Source: Litorimonas sp039975855 (GTDB taxonomy: Bacteria; Pseudomonadota; Alphaproteobacteria; Caulobacterales; Maricaulaceae). From it: DNA of 64,000 nucleotides. The stretch covers positions 930,001 to 994,000 of the forward strand of contig JBDWGH010000002.1 in the NCBI GenBank assembly GCA_039975855.1, given 5' to 3'. Positions 37,402 through 46,433 of the stretch are shown one piece after another. Every line of letters begins with the position of its first letter. Position 1 is the stretch's first letter. The notes beneath the pieces were generated by a model. That model saw nothing but the letters and a program-made list of their open reading frames with translations. It did no database searches and had not been told where the DNA came from. A program made the translations under genes and the position numbers.

Positions 37402-38040
37402 ATGTCGACGCTTTCGCTCCTCCCTGATTCTCCCCGAATATTGGCTGTCGCCGGCGGAAGCTGTTCAGGAAAGTCAACGCTTGCGGCTTATCTGCGGGAT
37501 TATGTCGGCGCAGAAAGCTGCCGCTTGGTTCGCCAGGACGATTATTATCATGATATCCGAGAACGAGGCGGATCTCCCATGGTAAATTTCGACATTCCAG
37601 AGGCTTTAGATTTTGACTTATTGAAGGAAAATCTGCTCGCATTTAAGCGCGGTGAGCCGGTAGCCTTACCCAATTACGATTTCACGACGCATCAGCGCCG
37701 CACGCCAACGGAACCCCGCAATCCGAGGCCCCTGATTATCGTCGAAGGTATCCTACTTCTGGCACAACCCAAACTTCGGGACGTATTTGATCATAGTGTT
37801 TTTATGCGCTGCGCGCCGGAACTTCGCCTGTCCCGCCGTTTGGAGCGCGACACAACAGAACGGGGTCGATCCCGCGATGATGTCTTGCGTCAATTTCACG
37901 ATCAAGTCGAACCCGCCCACCAAGCCTTCGTCAGCCCCTCACAAATCCATGCAGATCTCGTCATCGACCAAACGCAATATATCACGAATATGACCAAGGT
38001 CGTGGAATCTGTCGTGGCCTTAGTGAATGCAGGCGCGTAA
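37402..38040 (+). CDS. udk: Uridine kinase-like P-loop kinase
   Basis: The 212-residue product has P-loop GGSCSGKST (18-26), an acidic DDYYHDI loop, and FDIPEALDFDLL plus LPNYDFTTHQRR, which match the uridine/cytidine kinase family. It phosphorylates uridine or cytidine to the monophosphate. Immediately downstream is a nucleoside transporter, which strongly supports nucleoside salvage. No lid-type changes are apparent. Confidence 0.92.
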   Translation: MSTLSLLPDSPRILAVAGGSCSGKSTLAAYLRDYVGAESCRLVRQDDYYHDIRERGGSPMVNFDIPEALDFDLLKENLLAFKRGEPVALPNYDFTTHQRRTPTEPRNPRPLIIVEGILLLAQPKLRDVFDHSVFMRCAPELRLSRRLERDTTERGRSRDDVLRQFHDQVEPAHQAFVSPSQIHADLVIDQTQYITNMTKVVESVVALVNAGA

Positions 38041-38071
38041 GGGCAATTCATAGCTTATATAAAGAGACCGT

Positions 38072-39316
38072 ATGGAACACCGTGCATTTGGCCTGATCGG
38101 CATTGTCCTGATCCTTCTCCTCGCTTGGATAGCGTCTGACAATCGCAAGAAGATTCGCCTACGGACGGTTGGGGCCTGTTTCGCCCTACAAGTCGCCATC
38201 GCCGTGTTCGTTCTATACCTGCCATGGGGCAAAGACGTGCTGGAGTTTTTCGCGGGCAAGGTCACAACACTTTTGTCCTACGCCGATGCCGGAATTGGAT
38301 TTGTCTTTGGTAATCTAGACAATCGCCAAACCGGGTTCTCGTTTCTGGTCCGCGTTTTGCCCATCATTATTTTCTTTGCCGCACTGATGGAGGTTCTGTA
38401 CCATTTGCGCATTATGCAGATTATTGTTCGCTGGGGCGGTTCTGCTATTCGCTGGCTGACGGATACGCGTCCCGTTGAGAGCCTGAATGTGATCGCCAAT
38501 ATTTTTGTCGGTCAAACGGAGGCCCCGCTGTCCCTAAAGCCCTATCTGCCTAGCATTAGTAAACCCGAATTATTCGCGATCATGGTAGCGGGTTTGGCAT
38601 CTGTCTCAGGCACAGTACTTGGCGGATATATTGCTCTGGGAATCGAGCCGAAATATCTGCTCGCGGCCTGTTTCATGTCCGCGCCTGCGGCGTTACTTAT
38701 GGCCAAAATGATTATGCCAGACACGGTATCGGAATCGAAAGAGGAAAAGAAAAAAACGGCCAAGGCGGTTTATGCTATGGCGGAAACAGGGCCTCGCCAT
38801 CCTAATGTAATTATGGCTGCGGCTGTTGGCGCCCAAAATGGTCTAAAACTCGCCGTCGCAATTGGCGCGATGCTCATTGCGTTCATCGCACTGATCGCTC
38901 TGTGCAATGGATTATTGGGCTGGGCTGGTGGATGGTTTGGGCATAATGATTTGACGCTACAAAATATCCTTGGCTGGATTTTCTCACCCGTCATGTGGGC
39001 CGTTGGCATTCCATGGTCAGAAGCACAACTTGCCGGCGGAATCTTTGGTGAGAAAGTCATCCTCAATGAATTCATTGCCTTTGGCTCCTTGGTAGAAGCT
39101 GAAAGCTCTCTCTCACCGAAATCTGTCGTCGTCCTGTCATTTGCGCTCTGCGGTTTCGCAAACATTAGCTCCATCGCCATCTTATTAGGCGGATTAGGGA
39201 CACTCATTCCTGATCGCATGCCGGATATCGCGCGCATGGGTGTCAAAGCCGTTTTCGCAGCCAGCCTCGCCAATCTGATGAGTGCCGCCTTAGCAGGGAT
39301 ACTTGTCGGGCTTTGA
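38072..39316 (+). CDS. nupC: NupC-type concentrative nucleoside transporter (second copy)
   Basis: This 414-residue CNT protein shares the family signatures ESLNVIANIFVGQTEAPLSLKPYLP, GEKVILNEFIAF and CGFANISSIAILLGGLGTLIPDR. It differs from the copy at 32360 in the central loops, e.g. NHPNVIMAAAVGAQNGLKLAV-type helix. It starts 31 bases after udk, so its probable cargo is a pyrimidine nucleoside. The next gene overlaps its stop. Confidence 0.94.
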   Translation: MEHRAFGLIGIVLILLLAWIASDNRKKIRLRTVGACFALQVAIAVFVLYLPWGKDVLEFFAGKVTTLLSYADAGIGFVFGNLDNRQTGFSFLVRVLPIIIFFAALMEVLYHLRIMQIIVRWGGSAIRWLTDTRPVESLNVIANIFVGQTEAPLSLKPYLPSISKPELFAIMVAGLASVSGTVLGGYIALGIEPKYLLAACFMSAPAALLMAKMIMPDTVSESKEEKKKTAKAVYAMAETGPRHPNVIMAAAVGAQNGLKLAVAIGAMLIAFIALIALCNGLLGWAGGWFGHNDLTLQNILGWIFSPVMWAVGIPWSEAQLAGGIFGEKVILNEFIAFGSLVEAESSLSPKSVVVLSFALCGFANISSIAILLGGLGTLIPDRMPDIARMGVKAVFAASLANLMSAALAGILVGL

Positions 39317-40869
39317 TCCCATCCTCAGGTTCGGAACCTAAAACGCAAATAAGAATAATTGTCTTTTGGGGGCCCTTGGGCGTTTTTGTCGCGCTTGTGC
39401 TTGCAAGCCTCATCGCGCCGCAAACCTTTCTTCGTATTGCCACCCAAATCAATGATTGGATATTGGCAAGACTCTCAATTGTTTTTGCGATTGGGTCATT
39501 TGGATTTGTCCTTACCTGTATTTGGGCGGCTCTGTCGCCATTAGGTAAAATAAAAATCGGCGGTACCGACGCTGAGCCAATCCTATCCAAATGGAATTGG
39601 GTCGCGGTTACACTCACGACAACGGTCGCGATCGGCATTTTATTCTGGGCGGCGGCGGAACCTATCTATCATTTATATGACCCGGCAGGATTACCTTATG
39701 CGTCCAACTCGGAAGAAGCCGCGAAATTCTCAATGGCGTCTCTGTACATGCATTGGTCCATTACGCCGTACGCTATCTATACGATTCCCGGACTGACCTT
39801 TGCATTATGCTATTATAATCTAAAAAAGCCGTTTTCCCTTTCGTCGCCTATTTCAGTTTTATTGGGGCGGCCTGTTCCGCGCCTTGCCTCGCAACTCTTG
39901 GATGGTTTGGCCTTGCTCGCCCTCGCCTTTGGGTTATCGGCTAGCCTTGGCGCAGGCATTTTATCGATTTCAGGCGGAATTGATCGGGTATCACCCCTCA
40001 CCGCTGGACCGATACTGACGGGATGCGTCGCGATTTGTATCGTCGCAGCCTTTTTCCTATCCTCAGTCAGCGGCCTCCACAAAGGCATCCGCGTTTTGTC
40101 TGATATCAACACAAAGATTTTTATTGGGCTCATGGTTTTTGTCTTGATGGCTGGGCCGACATGGCAAATTCTAAACCTCGGTGGAGCCGCCTTTGTCAGC
40201 TATGTCGCCGAGTTTTTGCCGAGGTCCCTGACACTCGCGCCTTATAACAACACCGAGTGGCTAAACAGCTGGACCGTCTTCTATTTCGCTAATTGGATGG
40301 CCTGGGCTCCGCTAGCGGCTTTGTTTTTGGGAACGATCGCAAGGGGTTACACGGTGCGGGCTTATATCCTCGTCAATTTGCTCATCCCGGCGTTGTTCTC
40401 CATCATTTGGATGCTCATTTTCGGGGGCTTAGCGGTGACAACAGAACTTGACGCACCGCAAACCTTAAACAGTATTTTGGAAAGCGCTGGACCCGAACAT
40501 GTTCTCTATGCGGTCTTGGACGCCCTGCCCTTTGCCGCTATTTTAGCGGTAATAATCATTATAATTTCATTTCTGTCTTATGTGACTGCCGCAGACTCCA
40601 ATCTAGATGTCATCGCGAATTTGGCGGTCAAACAAAGCGCAGACCCCACCGCTCATGAAACCGCTTCGCGTAAATTCTCGCTCGGGTTCAAATTCATTTG
40701 GGCCGTCGCGGTTGGTTTTGCGGCATGGATCATGACAGCTCTCTCCGGAATAGATGGAGTCAAAATGCTCTCGAATTTAGGAGGGCTTCCTGCTCTCTTT
40801 ATAATTCTGACATTCAATGTCGTTTTGATTATATTGGGGACAGTGAAACTGAAATCGCTGCGGATTTAA
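39313..40869 (+). CDS. BCCT-family transporter (betaine/carnitine/choline type)
   Basis: The 518-residue protein has about 12 membrane segments and BCCT hallmarks: NWVAVTLTTTVAIGILFWAAAEPIYH and MHWSITPYAIYTIPGL, with an aromatic-rich core. It would import a quaternary amine or similar osmolyte. The only plausible start is a TTG overlapping the NupC stop; the first internal ATG would remove several helices. Co-transcription with udk and nupC is likely, though a functional link is not obvious. Confidence 0.9.
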   Translation: MIPSSGSEPKTQIRIIVFWGPLGVFVALVLASLIAPQTFLRIATQINDWILARLSIVFAIGSFGFVLTCIWAALSPLGKIKIGGTDAEPILSKWNWVAVTLTTTVAIGILFWAAAEPIYHLYDPAGLPYASNSEEAAKFSMASLYMHWSITPYAIYTIPGLTFALCYYNLKKPFSLSSPISVLLGRPVPRLASQLLDGLALLALAFGLSASLGAGILSISGGIDRVSPLTAGPILTGCVAICIVAAFFLSSVSGLHKGIRVLSDINTKIFIGLMVFVLMAGPTWQILNLGGAAFVSYVAEFLPRSLTLAPYNNTEWLNSWTVFYFANWMAWAPLAALFLGTIARGYTVRAYILVNLLIPALFSIIWMLIFGGLAVTTELDAPQTLNSILESAGPEHVLYAVLDALPFAAILAVIIIIISFLSYVTAADSNLDVIANLAVKQSADPTAHETASRKFSLGFKFIWAVAVGFAAWIMTALSGIDGVKMLSNLGGLPALFIILTFNVVLIILGTVKLKSLRI

Positions 40870-40951
40870 AGGGTCCCCTTCAATACAGATAGTAAGACTA
40901 TGAGGGAGCCTAAAAAGCCAGTAAGCCGTTCGTGAATAACGGAGTTTCAGC

Positions 40952-42865
40952 ATGATTAGTTTTCGCCACACAACCCTCTCAATCTTTACTGCGGCCGGAC
41001 TGACCCTCGCGGCCTGTTCTCCAAATACGTCGACACCCCCAACAAGCGACGCAATCATAGTTGAGGCTATCATACCAACAGAGCGTTTCTTCACAGCCGA
41101 CAAATTTACCTACGCCAACTACCAAGATGTCGTCGTCAAACACGCGGCGCTTGATCTGGATGTCGATTTTGACCGCAAGGTTTTAGACGGGGCAGTTACT
41201 CTACGTTTCGAACGCCTTCAGGAAGGTGCGCAGACCTTAACGCTCGATACGAAAGATCTTTTGATCAAAGCCGTCGCGCTTGAAACGAAAGACGGTTGGG
41301 TCCCGACAGAATATTCATTGGCGGACGCAGACCCCGTCTTAGGGTCAGCTATGAATATTGCGATTGGCTCCGAAGCAACACAACTCCGAATTATTTATCA
41401 AACCAGCCCTAGCGCGGAAGGTTTGCAGTGGCTCACGCCTGCTCAGACGGCTGGGAAAGAAAAGCCATATCTGTTTTCCCAAGCTCAAGCGCTTTATGCG
41501 CGCACCATGCTGCCCGTCCAAGATACGCCAGCGGTCCGCTTGACATATGAAGCCTCCTTGCGTGTTCCTGATGGCCTGCTCCCATTGATGAGTGCGTCAC
41601 AAGACGGGCAAGACGCAGAGGGCAATTGGACATTTTCCATGCCGCAACCCATCCCGAGCTATCTAATCGCGATTGCGGTTGGCGACATCAAATTCAAAGC
41701 AATTAACGATACGATCGGTGTTTATGCAGAACAATATATTCTGGACGCATCCGCCGAGGAATTTGCCGAAACGCCTGAGATGGAAATCGCAAATACGGAA
41801 TTATACGGACCCTATCGCTGGGGCCGTTATGACTTGATCGTCTTGCCGCCAAGTTTCCCTTATGGCGGCATGGAAAACCCGCGACTGTCTTTTATGACGC
41901 CAACGCTCATCGCAGGTGACAAATCCCTGACAAATGTGGTCGCACATGAGCTGGCCCATAGCTGGTCCGGAAATCTTGTGACGAATTCCAATTGGCGTGA
42001 TGCGTGGCTGAATGAGGGTTTCACCAGCTATGTCGAAAACCGCGTCATGGAAGAACTCTATGGCAAGGACCGAGCGATCATGGAACAGGTTCTCGATATG
42101 GACGGGATGAAACGCGCGATCTCCCAAGCCAAACGGCCGGAACTGACACATCTCAAACTACCGGATGATATGACCCATCCGGATGATGCTTTTACCCTCG
42201 TGTCTTATATCAAAGGCGCGAATTTTCTATTTTTCCTCGAAGACCGTTTTGGACGCGACGCCTTTGATCCATTCCTGAAATCTTATTTCAACGCCTATGC
42301 TTTTGACAGCATCACGACAGAGGACTTTCTGGGATTCATGGATGCCAATCTTCGCAATAAATATCCGGATGCCGTAACGGATGCTGAAATCAATGCATGG
42401 GTATATGGACCGGGCCTGCCCGACACAGCTCGTACCCCGCAATCAGATGCGTTTAGTAAGGTCGCGGCCCTAGCTAAGCGCTGGTATGTTGGAGACATGG
42501 AAGCAACAGAGTTGCCAACAGAGAATTGGTCCACCCATGAATGGCTGTTCTTTCTGAACGGACTACCGGAATTAACGCAAGCTCAGTTTATTGAATTGGA
42601 TTCTACGTTTGCACTCACCGGAACCCAAAATGCCGAAACAGCTTTCGCGTGGTATATGCAGGCCATTAAAAGCGGTTATGAACCCGCTATGCCCGCGCTT
42701 GAGGACTTTCTCATGACTGTAGGACGCGGAAAATTCATTTACCGTCTTTACGGCGCGCTAAAGGATAACGGCCAGGCTGAAATGGCCAACCGTATATTTG
42801 CCGAGGCCAAAGCAGGATATCACCCCATCGCGCAGCGCCGCATTAGCGATATTTTGACGGACTAA
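40952..42865 (+). CDS. M1-family metallo-aminopeptidase lipoprotein
   Basis: This 637-residue protein carries a lipoprotein signal with lipobox LAAC (19-22). It resembles the leukotriene-A4-hydrolase branch of the M1 family. GGMENP precedes the zinc site H332-E-L-A-H336, and Glu355 is the third ligand (HExxH-x18-E). A C-terminal helical domain follows. It removes N-terminal amino acids from peptides and should be tethered to the envelope, which favours peptide scavenging over cytoplasmic turnover. The gene stands alone with a 95-base gap to the convergent tail-tube gene. Confidence 0.93.
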   Translation: MISFRHTTLSIFTAAGLTLAACSPNTSTPPTSDAIIVEAIIPTERFFTADKFTYANYQDVVVKHAALDLDVDFDRKVLDGAVTLRFERLQEGAQTLTLDTKDLLIKAVALETKDGWVPTEYSLADADPVLGSAMNIAIGSEATQLRIIYQTSPSAEGLQWLTPAQTAGKEKPYLFSQAQALYARTMLPVQDTPAVRLTYEASLRVPDGLLPLMSASQDGQDAEGNWTFSMPQPIPSYLIAIAVGDIKFKAINDTIGVYAEQYILDASAEEFAETPEMEIANTELYGPYRWGRYDLIVLPPSFPYGGMENPRLSFMTPTLIAGDKSLTNVVAHELAHSWSGNLVTNSNWRDAWLNEGFTSYVENRVMEELYGKDRAIMEQVLDMDGMKRAISQAKRPELTHLKLPDDMTHPDDAFTLVSYIKGANFLFFLEDRFGRDAFDPFLKSYFNAYAFDSITTEDFLGFMDANLRNKYPDAVTDAEINAWVYGPGLPDTARTPQSDAFSKVAALAKRWYVGDMEATELPTENWSTHEWLFFLNGLPELTQAQFIELDSTFALTGTQNAETAFAWYMQAIKSGYEPAMPALEDFLMTVGRGKFIYRLYGALKDNGQAEMANRIFAEAKAGYHPIAQRRISDILTD

Positions 42866-42960
42866 AACGCCACCGGTAATTCGAACCTAAACTTGGGCGT
42901 GGACAATAAGAGGACATGCCCATTTCAAATCACAGGCAATGCAGAGCTAGGTTCCGTCAG

Positions 42961-43488
42961 CTATTTAACAGCGTCGTCTCGCTCCCAACCTTCATTCTCA
43001 AGTCTTAGACTTTGTATCGCCACCGCATTTCCGTTTCCATCCATCTCGGGAGTCGCCGTAAACTCTGAGGGCCAGCATCTATAGATCTTATAAGCTAAAA
43101 CCTTCTGCCCGGCTTCATTAAACAGGTTTAAGGTCATATCCTTGCGGAAGTCCTTTAGGGAAACATTCTGATTTTTGGCCCCTTCATCTTTTTCACCAGC
43201 AGTCGATTTTTTATAGTCCCAAACCTTATTGGCCCATTGTTCAAAATCGACATCATGGGTAACGCCCCTTTCCAATGTGATAGCCTCATAAGAGCTCTGA
43301 TCCGCCAAATATCTAGGTGAGTTCGAATCGCCACCCGAAGGATGAGCAATCGCGACCTGCGTCCGAACTAAACCACCTACATTGCTAAACCCTGCGACTT
43401 CATTACCATCCCATTCGAGTTTAAATCTGTAGTTCTCATATGGATCAGTTCGAAAGGTTCCTTTTGGAAATTTTCTATTTTTTGGCAT
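42961..43488 (-). CDS. Orphan contractile-tail inner-tube protein (T4 gp19-like)
   Basis: The 175-residue product matches the inner-tube proteins of phage tails and extracellular contractile injection systems (Pvc1/Afp1 type, TIGR02241-like). Evidence is the N-terminal DPYENYRFKLEWDGNEVAGFSNVGGL, ITLERGVTHDVDFEQW, KDFRKDMTLNLFNEAGQKVLAYKIYRCWPSEF and the LENEGWERD end. These are the tube strands in canonical order. Normally it is one of 15 or more genes (sheath, baseplate, ATPase); none is visible on either side in this window. Only a leucine-rich protein lies upstream. It may be a remnant, a borrowed structural protein or part of a split locus. Confidence 0.85.
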   Translation of the reverse strand: MPKNRKFPKGTFRTDPYENYRFKLEWDGNEVAGFSNVGGLVRTQVAIAHPSGGDSNSPRYLADQSSYEAITLERGVTHDVDFEQWANKVWDYKKSTAGEKDEGAKNQNVSLKDFRKDMTLNLFNEAGQKVLAYKIYRCWPSEFTATPEMDGNGNAVAIQSLRLENEGWERDDAVK

Positions 43489-43561
43489 TGCGCACCCCCT
43501 TTAAATCAACGCTTTAGCACGAAATCTAGAGCGTCGAAACATGGCATCCAAAATAGGTCAC

Positions 43562-44602
43562 TCACCAATCGAGTATATTCTCAAAAGTCCAACGAAAATG
43601 TTTGTAACCTTTCGCCTTAATTTTGCGCTCTAGAGCGGCATCTCGTTTTTCGTTTCCGGAATAGAGGGACAATGATTTTAAGCTTTTGGCCCATTTAAGG
43701 TCACTAAGCGCCTCATAATCCAAGGATGTTTGAGCACAATGAACGTGTTTGATGTTTCGCAGGTTCTCTAAACAGGTCAGCGTCTTCAATAACTTGCAGT
43801 TTACGATCCATAAGTCAGTGAGGTTGGGGTTTTGAAAAGAGATCGAATGGAGTTTGATTTGATCCGCGACACGAAGACTTCTTAATCCTGGAAACCTAGA
43901 GAGATCACCGAGATCATCTAATCCACGTACCCGAGTAACTTTTAACTCCTTCAATGAAGGGAGGAAGACTTCATCAATATTTTGCCTGCCTCCAAGCACA
44001 ATCTCTAAAGATTCCAACTCAGCAATATTGGAGACAAATTCCAAGCTAGTGCTTTTGCTGATAGACCGTAAACTTAAACGTTCAAGGCTTTCCAGCTCCC
44101 CAATAACTTCAATGTTTTGGGAATGACCCTCTATAGAAAGGTCACGAATTTGTTTTGCTTCACGGAGCGGAGATAAATCAAAGTTCCGCTTTTTCGTTTC
44201 GCTGATGGATAGTTGCTCAAGTTTATCGAGGTTTAACTTATGCAGGAAACTCGGATTATCATAATTATAAACGCCAAAAGAAAATCTCTTAAGCTTCGAT
44301 AATTCAAAAATTTGTTCTGAATTCGAGATATCCTGTAGGCAGTCAACTAAGAGCCATTGAACATCTGGAAGATGCTCCAAAATCGAAGCGTCAAAGCTAG
44401 TCCCGTAATGTGCGAAAAACCGTACAGGTAGTCTTTTACCAAAAATCTTACAGAGGAAGTTTATAGTTTTCAAAAGAGGTTTTGATTGACCAGGTTTGGA
44501 AAAGTCAATTGAAGGAAAACTCCAATTGCCTATCATGGATAAGCGGAAACTCTTCTTCCTGACTTTGCCTTGGCTTTTTTCTTTGCCTTCCATCTTTGTC
44601 AC
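43562..44602 (-). CDS. Leucine-rich-repeat-like protein of unknown function
   Basis: The 346-residue product contains irregular leucine-rich repeats over about residues 100-320 (LDKLEQLSISE, LESLERLSLRS, LESLEIVLGG, LPSLKELKVTRV, FPGLRSLRVAD, LTDLWIVNC), with no signal peptide. I start at the GTG at 44602, preceded by AAAGG; an ATG three codons in is possible. The N-terminus is strongly basic (KEKSQGKVRKK). It is 73 bases upstream of, and on the same strand as, the tail-tube gene. An LRR fold would suit a binding or effector role, but this is inference. Confidence 0.72.
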   Translation of the reverse strand: MTKMEGKEKSQGKVRKKSFRLSMIGNWSFPSIDFSKPGQSKPLLKTINFLCKIFGKRLPVRFFAHYGTSFDASILEHLPDVQWLLVDCLQDISNSEQIFELSKLKRFSFGVYNYDNPSFLHKLNLDKLEQLSISETKKRNFDLSPLREAKQIRDLSIEGHSQNIEVIGELESLERLSLRSISKSTSLEFVSNIAELESLEIVLGGRQNIDEVFLPSLKELKVTRVRGLDDLGDLSRFPGLRSLRVADQIKLHSISFQNPNLTDLWIVNCKLLKTLTCLENLRNIKHVHCAQTSLDYEALSDLKWAKSLKSLSLYSGNEKRDAALERKIKAKGYKHFRWTFENILDW

Positions 44603-44713
44603 AATGCCTTTGCTAATGAGAAACTGTCAACCTAGCGATATTTCTGCGTTATGGGGCTGGAGGGCTGAGCGTGCTAATATTGCTCAATGACAGGATACCG
44701 GACCAAGAGCCTT

Positions 44714-44768
44714 AGTATCTCTTTAGGGATTAATCCTCGTTTTTAAATGCCCTTAGGTCAGAGATACT
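44714..44768. repeat. 8-bp inverted repeat enclosing an ATTAAT palindrome
   Basis: AGTATCTC (44714-44721) and GAGATACT (44761-44768) are a perfect inverted repeat. Between them is the 10-bp palindrome GGATTAATCC. It lies in the gene-free stretch 44603-45248 and could be a small RNA hairpin or binding site. It has no U tract. Confidence 0.4.
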
Positions 44769-44865
44769 GGCAACATTTCAGCCGCTTAGAAAAATTCTCG
44801 AAATTTCCATCCGCGCCTTACACAATATCCCGCATATTAACTGGGTTCTCTCAAGCATTGGACAA

Positions 44866-45207
44866 GTAAGATATCGACTTACCGGTTTGAGGGGCTGCGT
44901 GTGAAACGAGCCTGTTATGATATGCTAGCTCGTTATCTTACGGGGATAGGAGCCTGACTTTGGGCTGTTGTGTTCGTGACACGTTGAAACGTTTTCGTTT
45001 CAACTGGACGGCATAAGCGGTTTGCAAAGGGTGCAACCAGGCCGGCCCGTAAAACGTCGCAGCCGTAGGGTTAGCCCCGCGTAAAACATAGTTATTCTAA
45101 TTCGGTACTCCATCGTGAGTGCTAACCCTACGGGCGGTCCTAATTGCCCAAGACTCTTAGACCGGTGGCCACTCGACGGGCTGCAAACGAACGCGCTTGG
45201 CCGGTAA
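44866..45207 (+). ncRNA. Candidate long structured RNA or hairpin cluster upstream of degP
   Basis: The stretch 44603-45248 has no convincing gene but holds several strong stems: GTAAGATA/TATCTTAC (44866-44873/44934-44941) with ACGAGC/GCTCGT inside; a 9-bp stem around TTTT (44983-44991/44996-45004); GGTTTGCA/TGCAACC (45019-45026/45032-45038); and a 13-bp perfect stem CCGTAGGGTTAGC/GCTAACCCTACGG (45063-45075/45121-45133). TTACCGG/CCGGTAA (44879-44885/45201-45207) could close the whole. The size fits tmRNA or RNase P RNA, but the TpsiC-like TTCGA, a tag ORF and the RNase P GGAAAGTCC signal are absent. It may equally be a leader or an unknown RNA; strand is not certain. Confidence 0.5.
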
Positions 45208-45248
45208 TGTTTTGTTAAGGACAACAACGTTCCGATTAAAAGGCATCC

Positions 45249-46433
45249 ATGTCCGTGCCATACCCCTTGCGCAAAGCTGTCGAGTCTGCGTTTAGTTATA
45301 ACATTGCGATAGGTGGCTGTCGCAACCCCCTACAGTTCAACTCCACGGAGCTTGCCTTGCGCCCTATCCTCACCGTTCTCATACCCCTTCTGACTCTGAC
45401 ATCTTCACTTACGCTGCCAATTTCTGCGGCTGCGCAATCCAACTCTGCAATCAGCTATGATGCGTCGCGAAATGTTTTTACGATGGCGCCCACAATCCAA
45501 AAAGTCACACCTGGCGTCGTGTCCATCTCCACAATCGATTCAGAGGAAGCAGACGGTAGTACAATCGGGGGTATTGGATCGGGTGTTATTATTGATGCCC
45601 AGGCCGGCCTGATCCTGACGAATGATCACGTGATTGAAGACGCGCAGTCCATCACGGTTATCCTCTCTGACAAACGCCGCTACAGAGCAACGGTTCGCGG
45701 TCAAGACCCCGAAACCGATTTAGCCTTATTGGAAATTACCGCCACAAATTTAACGGCCTTACCCGTGTCCAGCTCCGATGATGTGCAAGTCGGAGATATC
45801 GTGATTGCGGTTGGCAATCCTTTCGGTTTGTCACACAGCGTCAGCACGGGAATTGTCTCGGCAATTGGGCGCACGGATGATAATCCTTTGGGTTATTCCG
45901 ATCTTATCCAAACCGACGCAGCGATTAATCCTGGAAATTCCGGCGGTGCTCTCGTCAATTCCGCCGGAGAATTGATTGGAATTAATTCCGCCTTGGTATC
46001 AAAACAGAGCGGGGGCGGCGGTATCGGTTTCGCCATTCCAGCGCACACATTCCGCGCGGTCGCAGCGCAATTGCAAGTCTATGGGCAAGTCTCCCGTGGG
46101 TCTTTGGGTGTCATGATTTCACCCGTCACGCAGGACGCGCAAGCACGGCTTAACCTACCGCATCTAAACGGCGCGCATATTGTCGAAGTTACACAAAATG
46201 GAGCGGGGTTTGCTGCAGGGCTGCAAGTTGATGATGTTGTAACCTGGTTTGGTGGACGTGAGATCGGGAATAGTTCCGACCTGCGCTACGCTGTAGGTCT
46301 TGTTCGTCCGGATACAGTTGCTCGTCTGACTTATATTCGTGATGGATCAACTTCTGAAGTGGACGTTATTGTAAGAGAACTAGGCTATTTCAGAACAGCC
46401 AATGTCAACTTCGATGCGGCTTCAATCAATTAA
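45249..46433 (+). CDS. DegP/HtrA-type periplasmic serine protease with one PDZ domain
   Basis: The 394-residue protease has the S1C triad His127 (LTNDHVIED), Asp157 (PETDLALLE) and Ser231 (INPGNSGGALV), then one PDZ domain (about 290-385). One PDZ makes it closer to DegS or single-PDZ HtrA than to DegP, which has two. It has a long N-terminus before the signal-like helix (LRPILTVLIPLLTLTSSLTLPISAAAQ, about 37-63); the ATG at 45249 has AAAAGG upstream. It would cut misfolded periplasmic proteins. Its stop overlaps the cmk stop, convergent. Confidence 0.92.
   Translation: MSVPYPLRKAVESAFSYNIAIGGCRNPLQFNSTELALRPILTVLIPLLTLTSSLTLPISAAAQSNSAISYDASRNVFTMAPTIQKVTPGVVSISTIDSEEADGSTIGGIGSGVIIDAQAGLILTNDHVIEDAQSITVILSDKRRYRATVRGQDPETDLALLEITATNLTALPVSSSDDVQVGDIVIAVGNPFGLSHSVSTGIVSAIGRTDDNPLGYSDLIQTDAAINPGNSGGALVNSAGELIGINSALVSKQSGGGGIGFAIPAHTFRAVAAQLQVYGQVSRGSLGVMISPVTQDAQARLNLPHLNGAHIVEVTQNGAGFAAGLQVDDVVTWFGGREIGNSSDLRYAVGLVRPDTVARLTYIRDGSTSEVDVIVRELGYFRTANVNFDAASIN

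Noticed and set aside
44496..44690. Short plus-strand frame opposite the LRR gene start
   Set aside because: It overlaps the LRR gene and has no RBS or similarity.
44866..45207. tmRNA or RNase P RNA gene
   Set aside because: No tag-peptide frame, no tRNA-like T arm and no RNase P core motif were found.
45000..45227. Minus-strand frame in the hairpin-rich gap
   Set aside because: Its open length is explained by the inverted repeats; no recognisable product.
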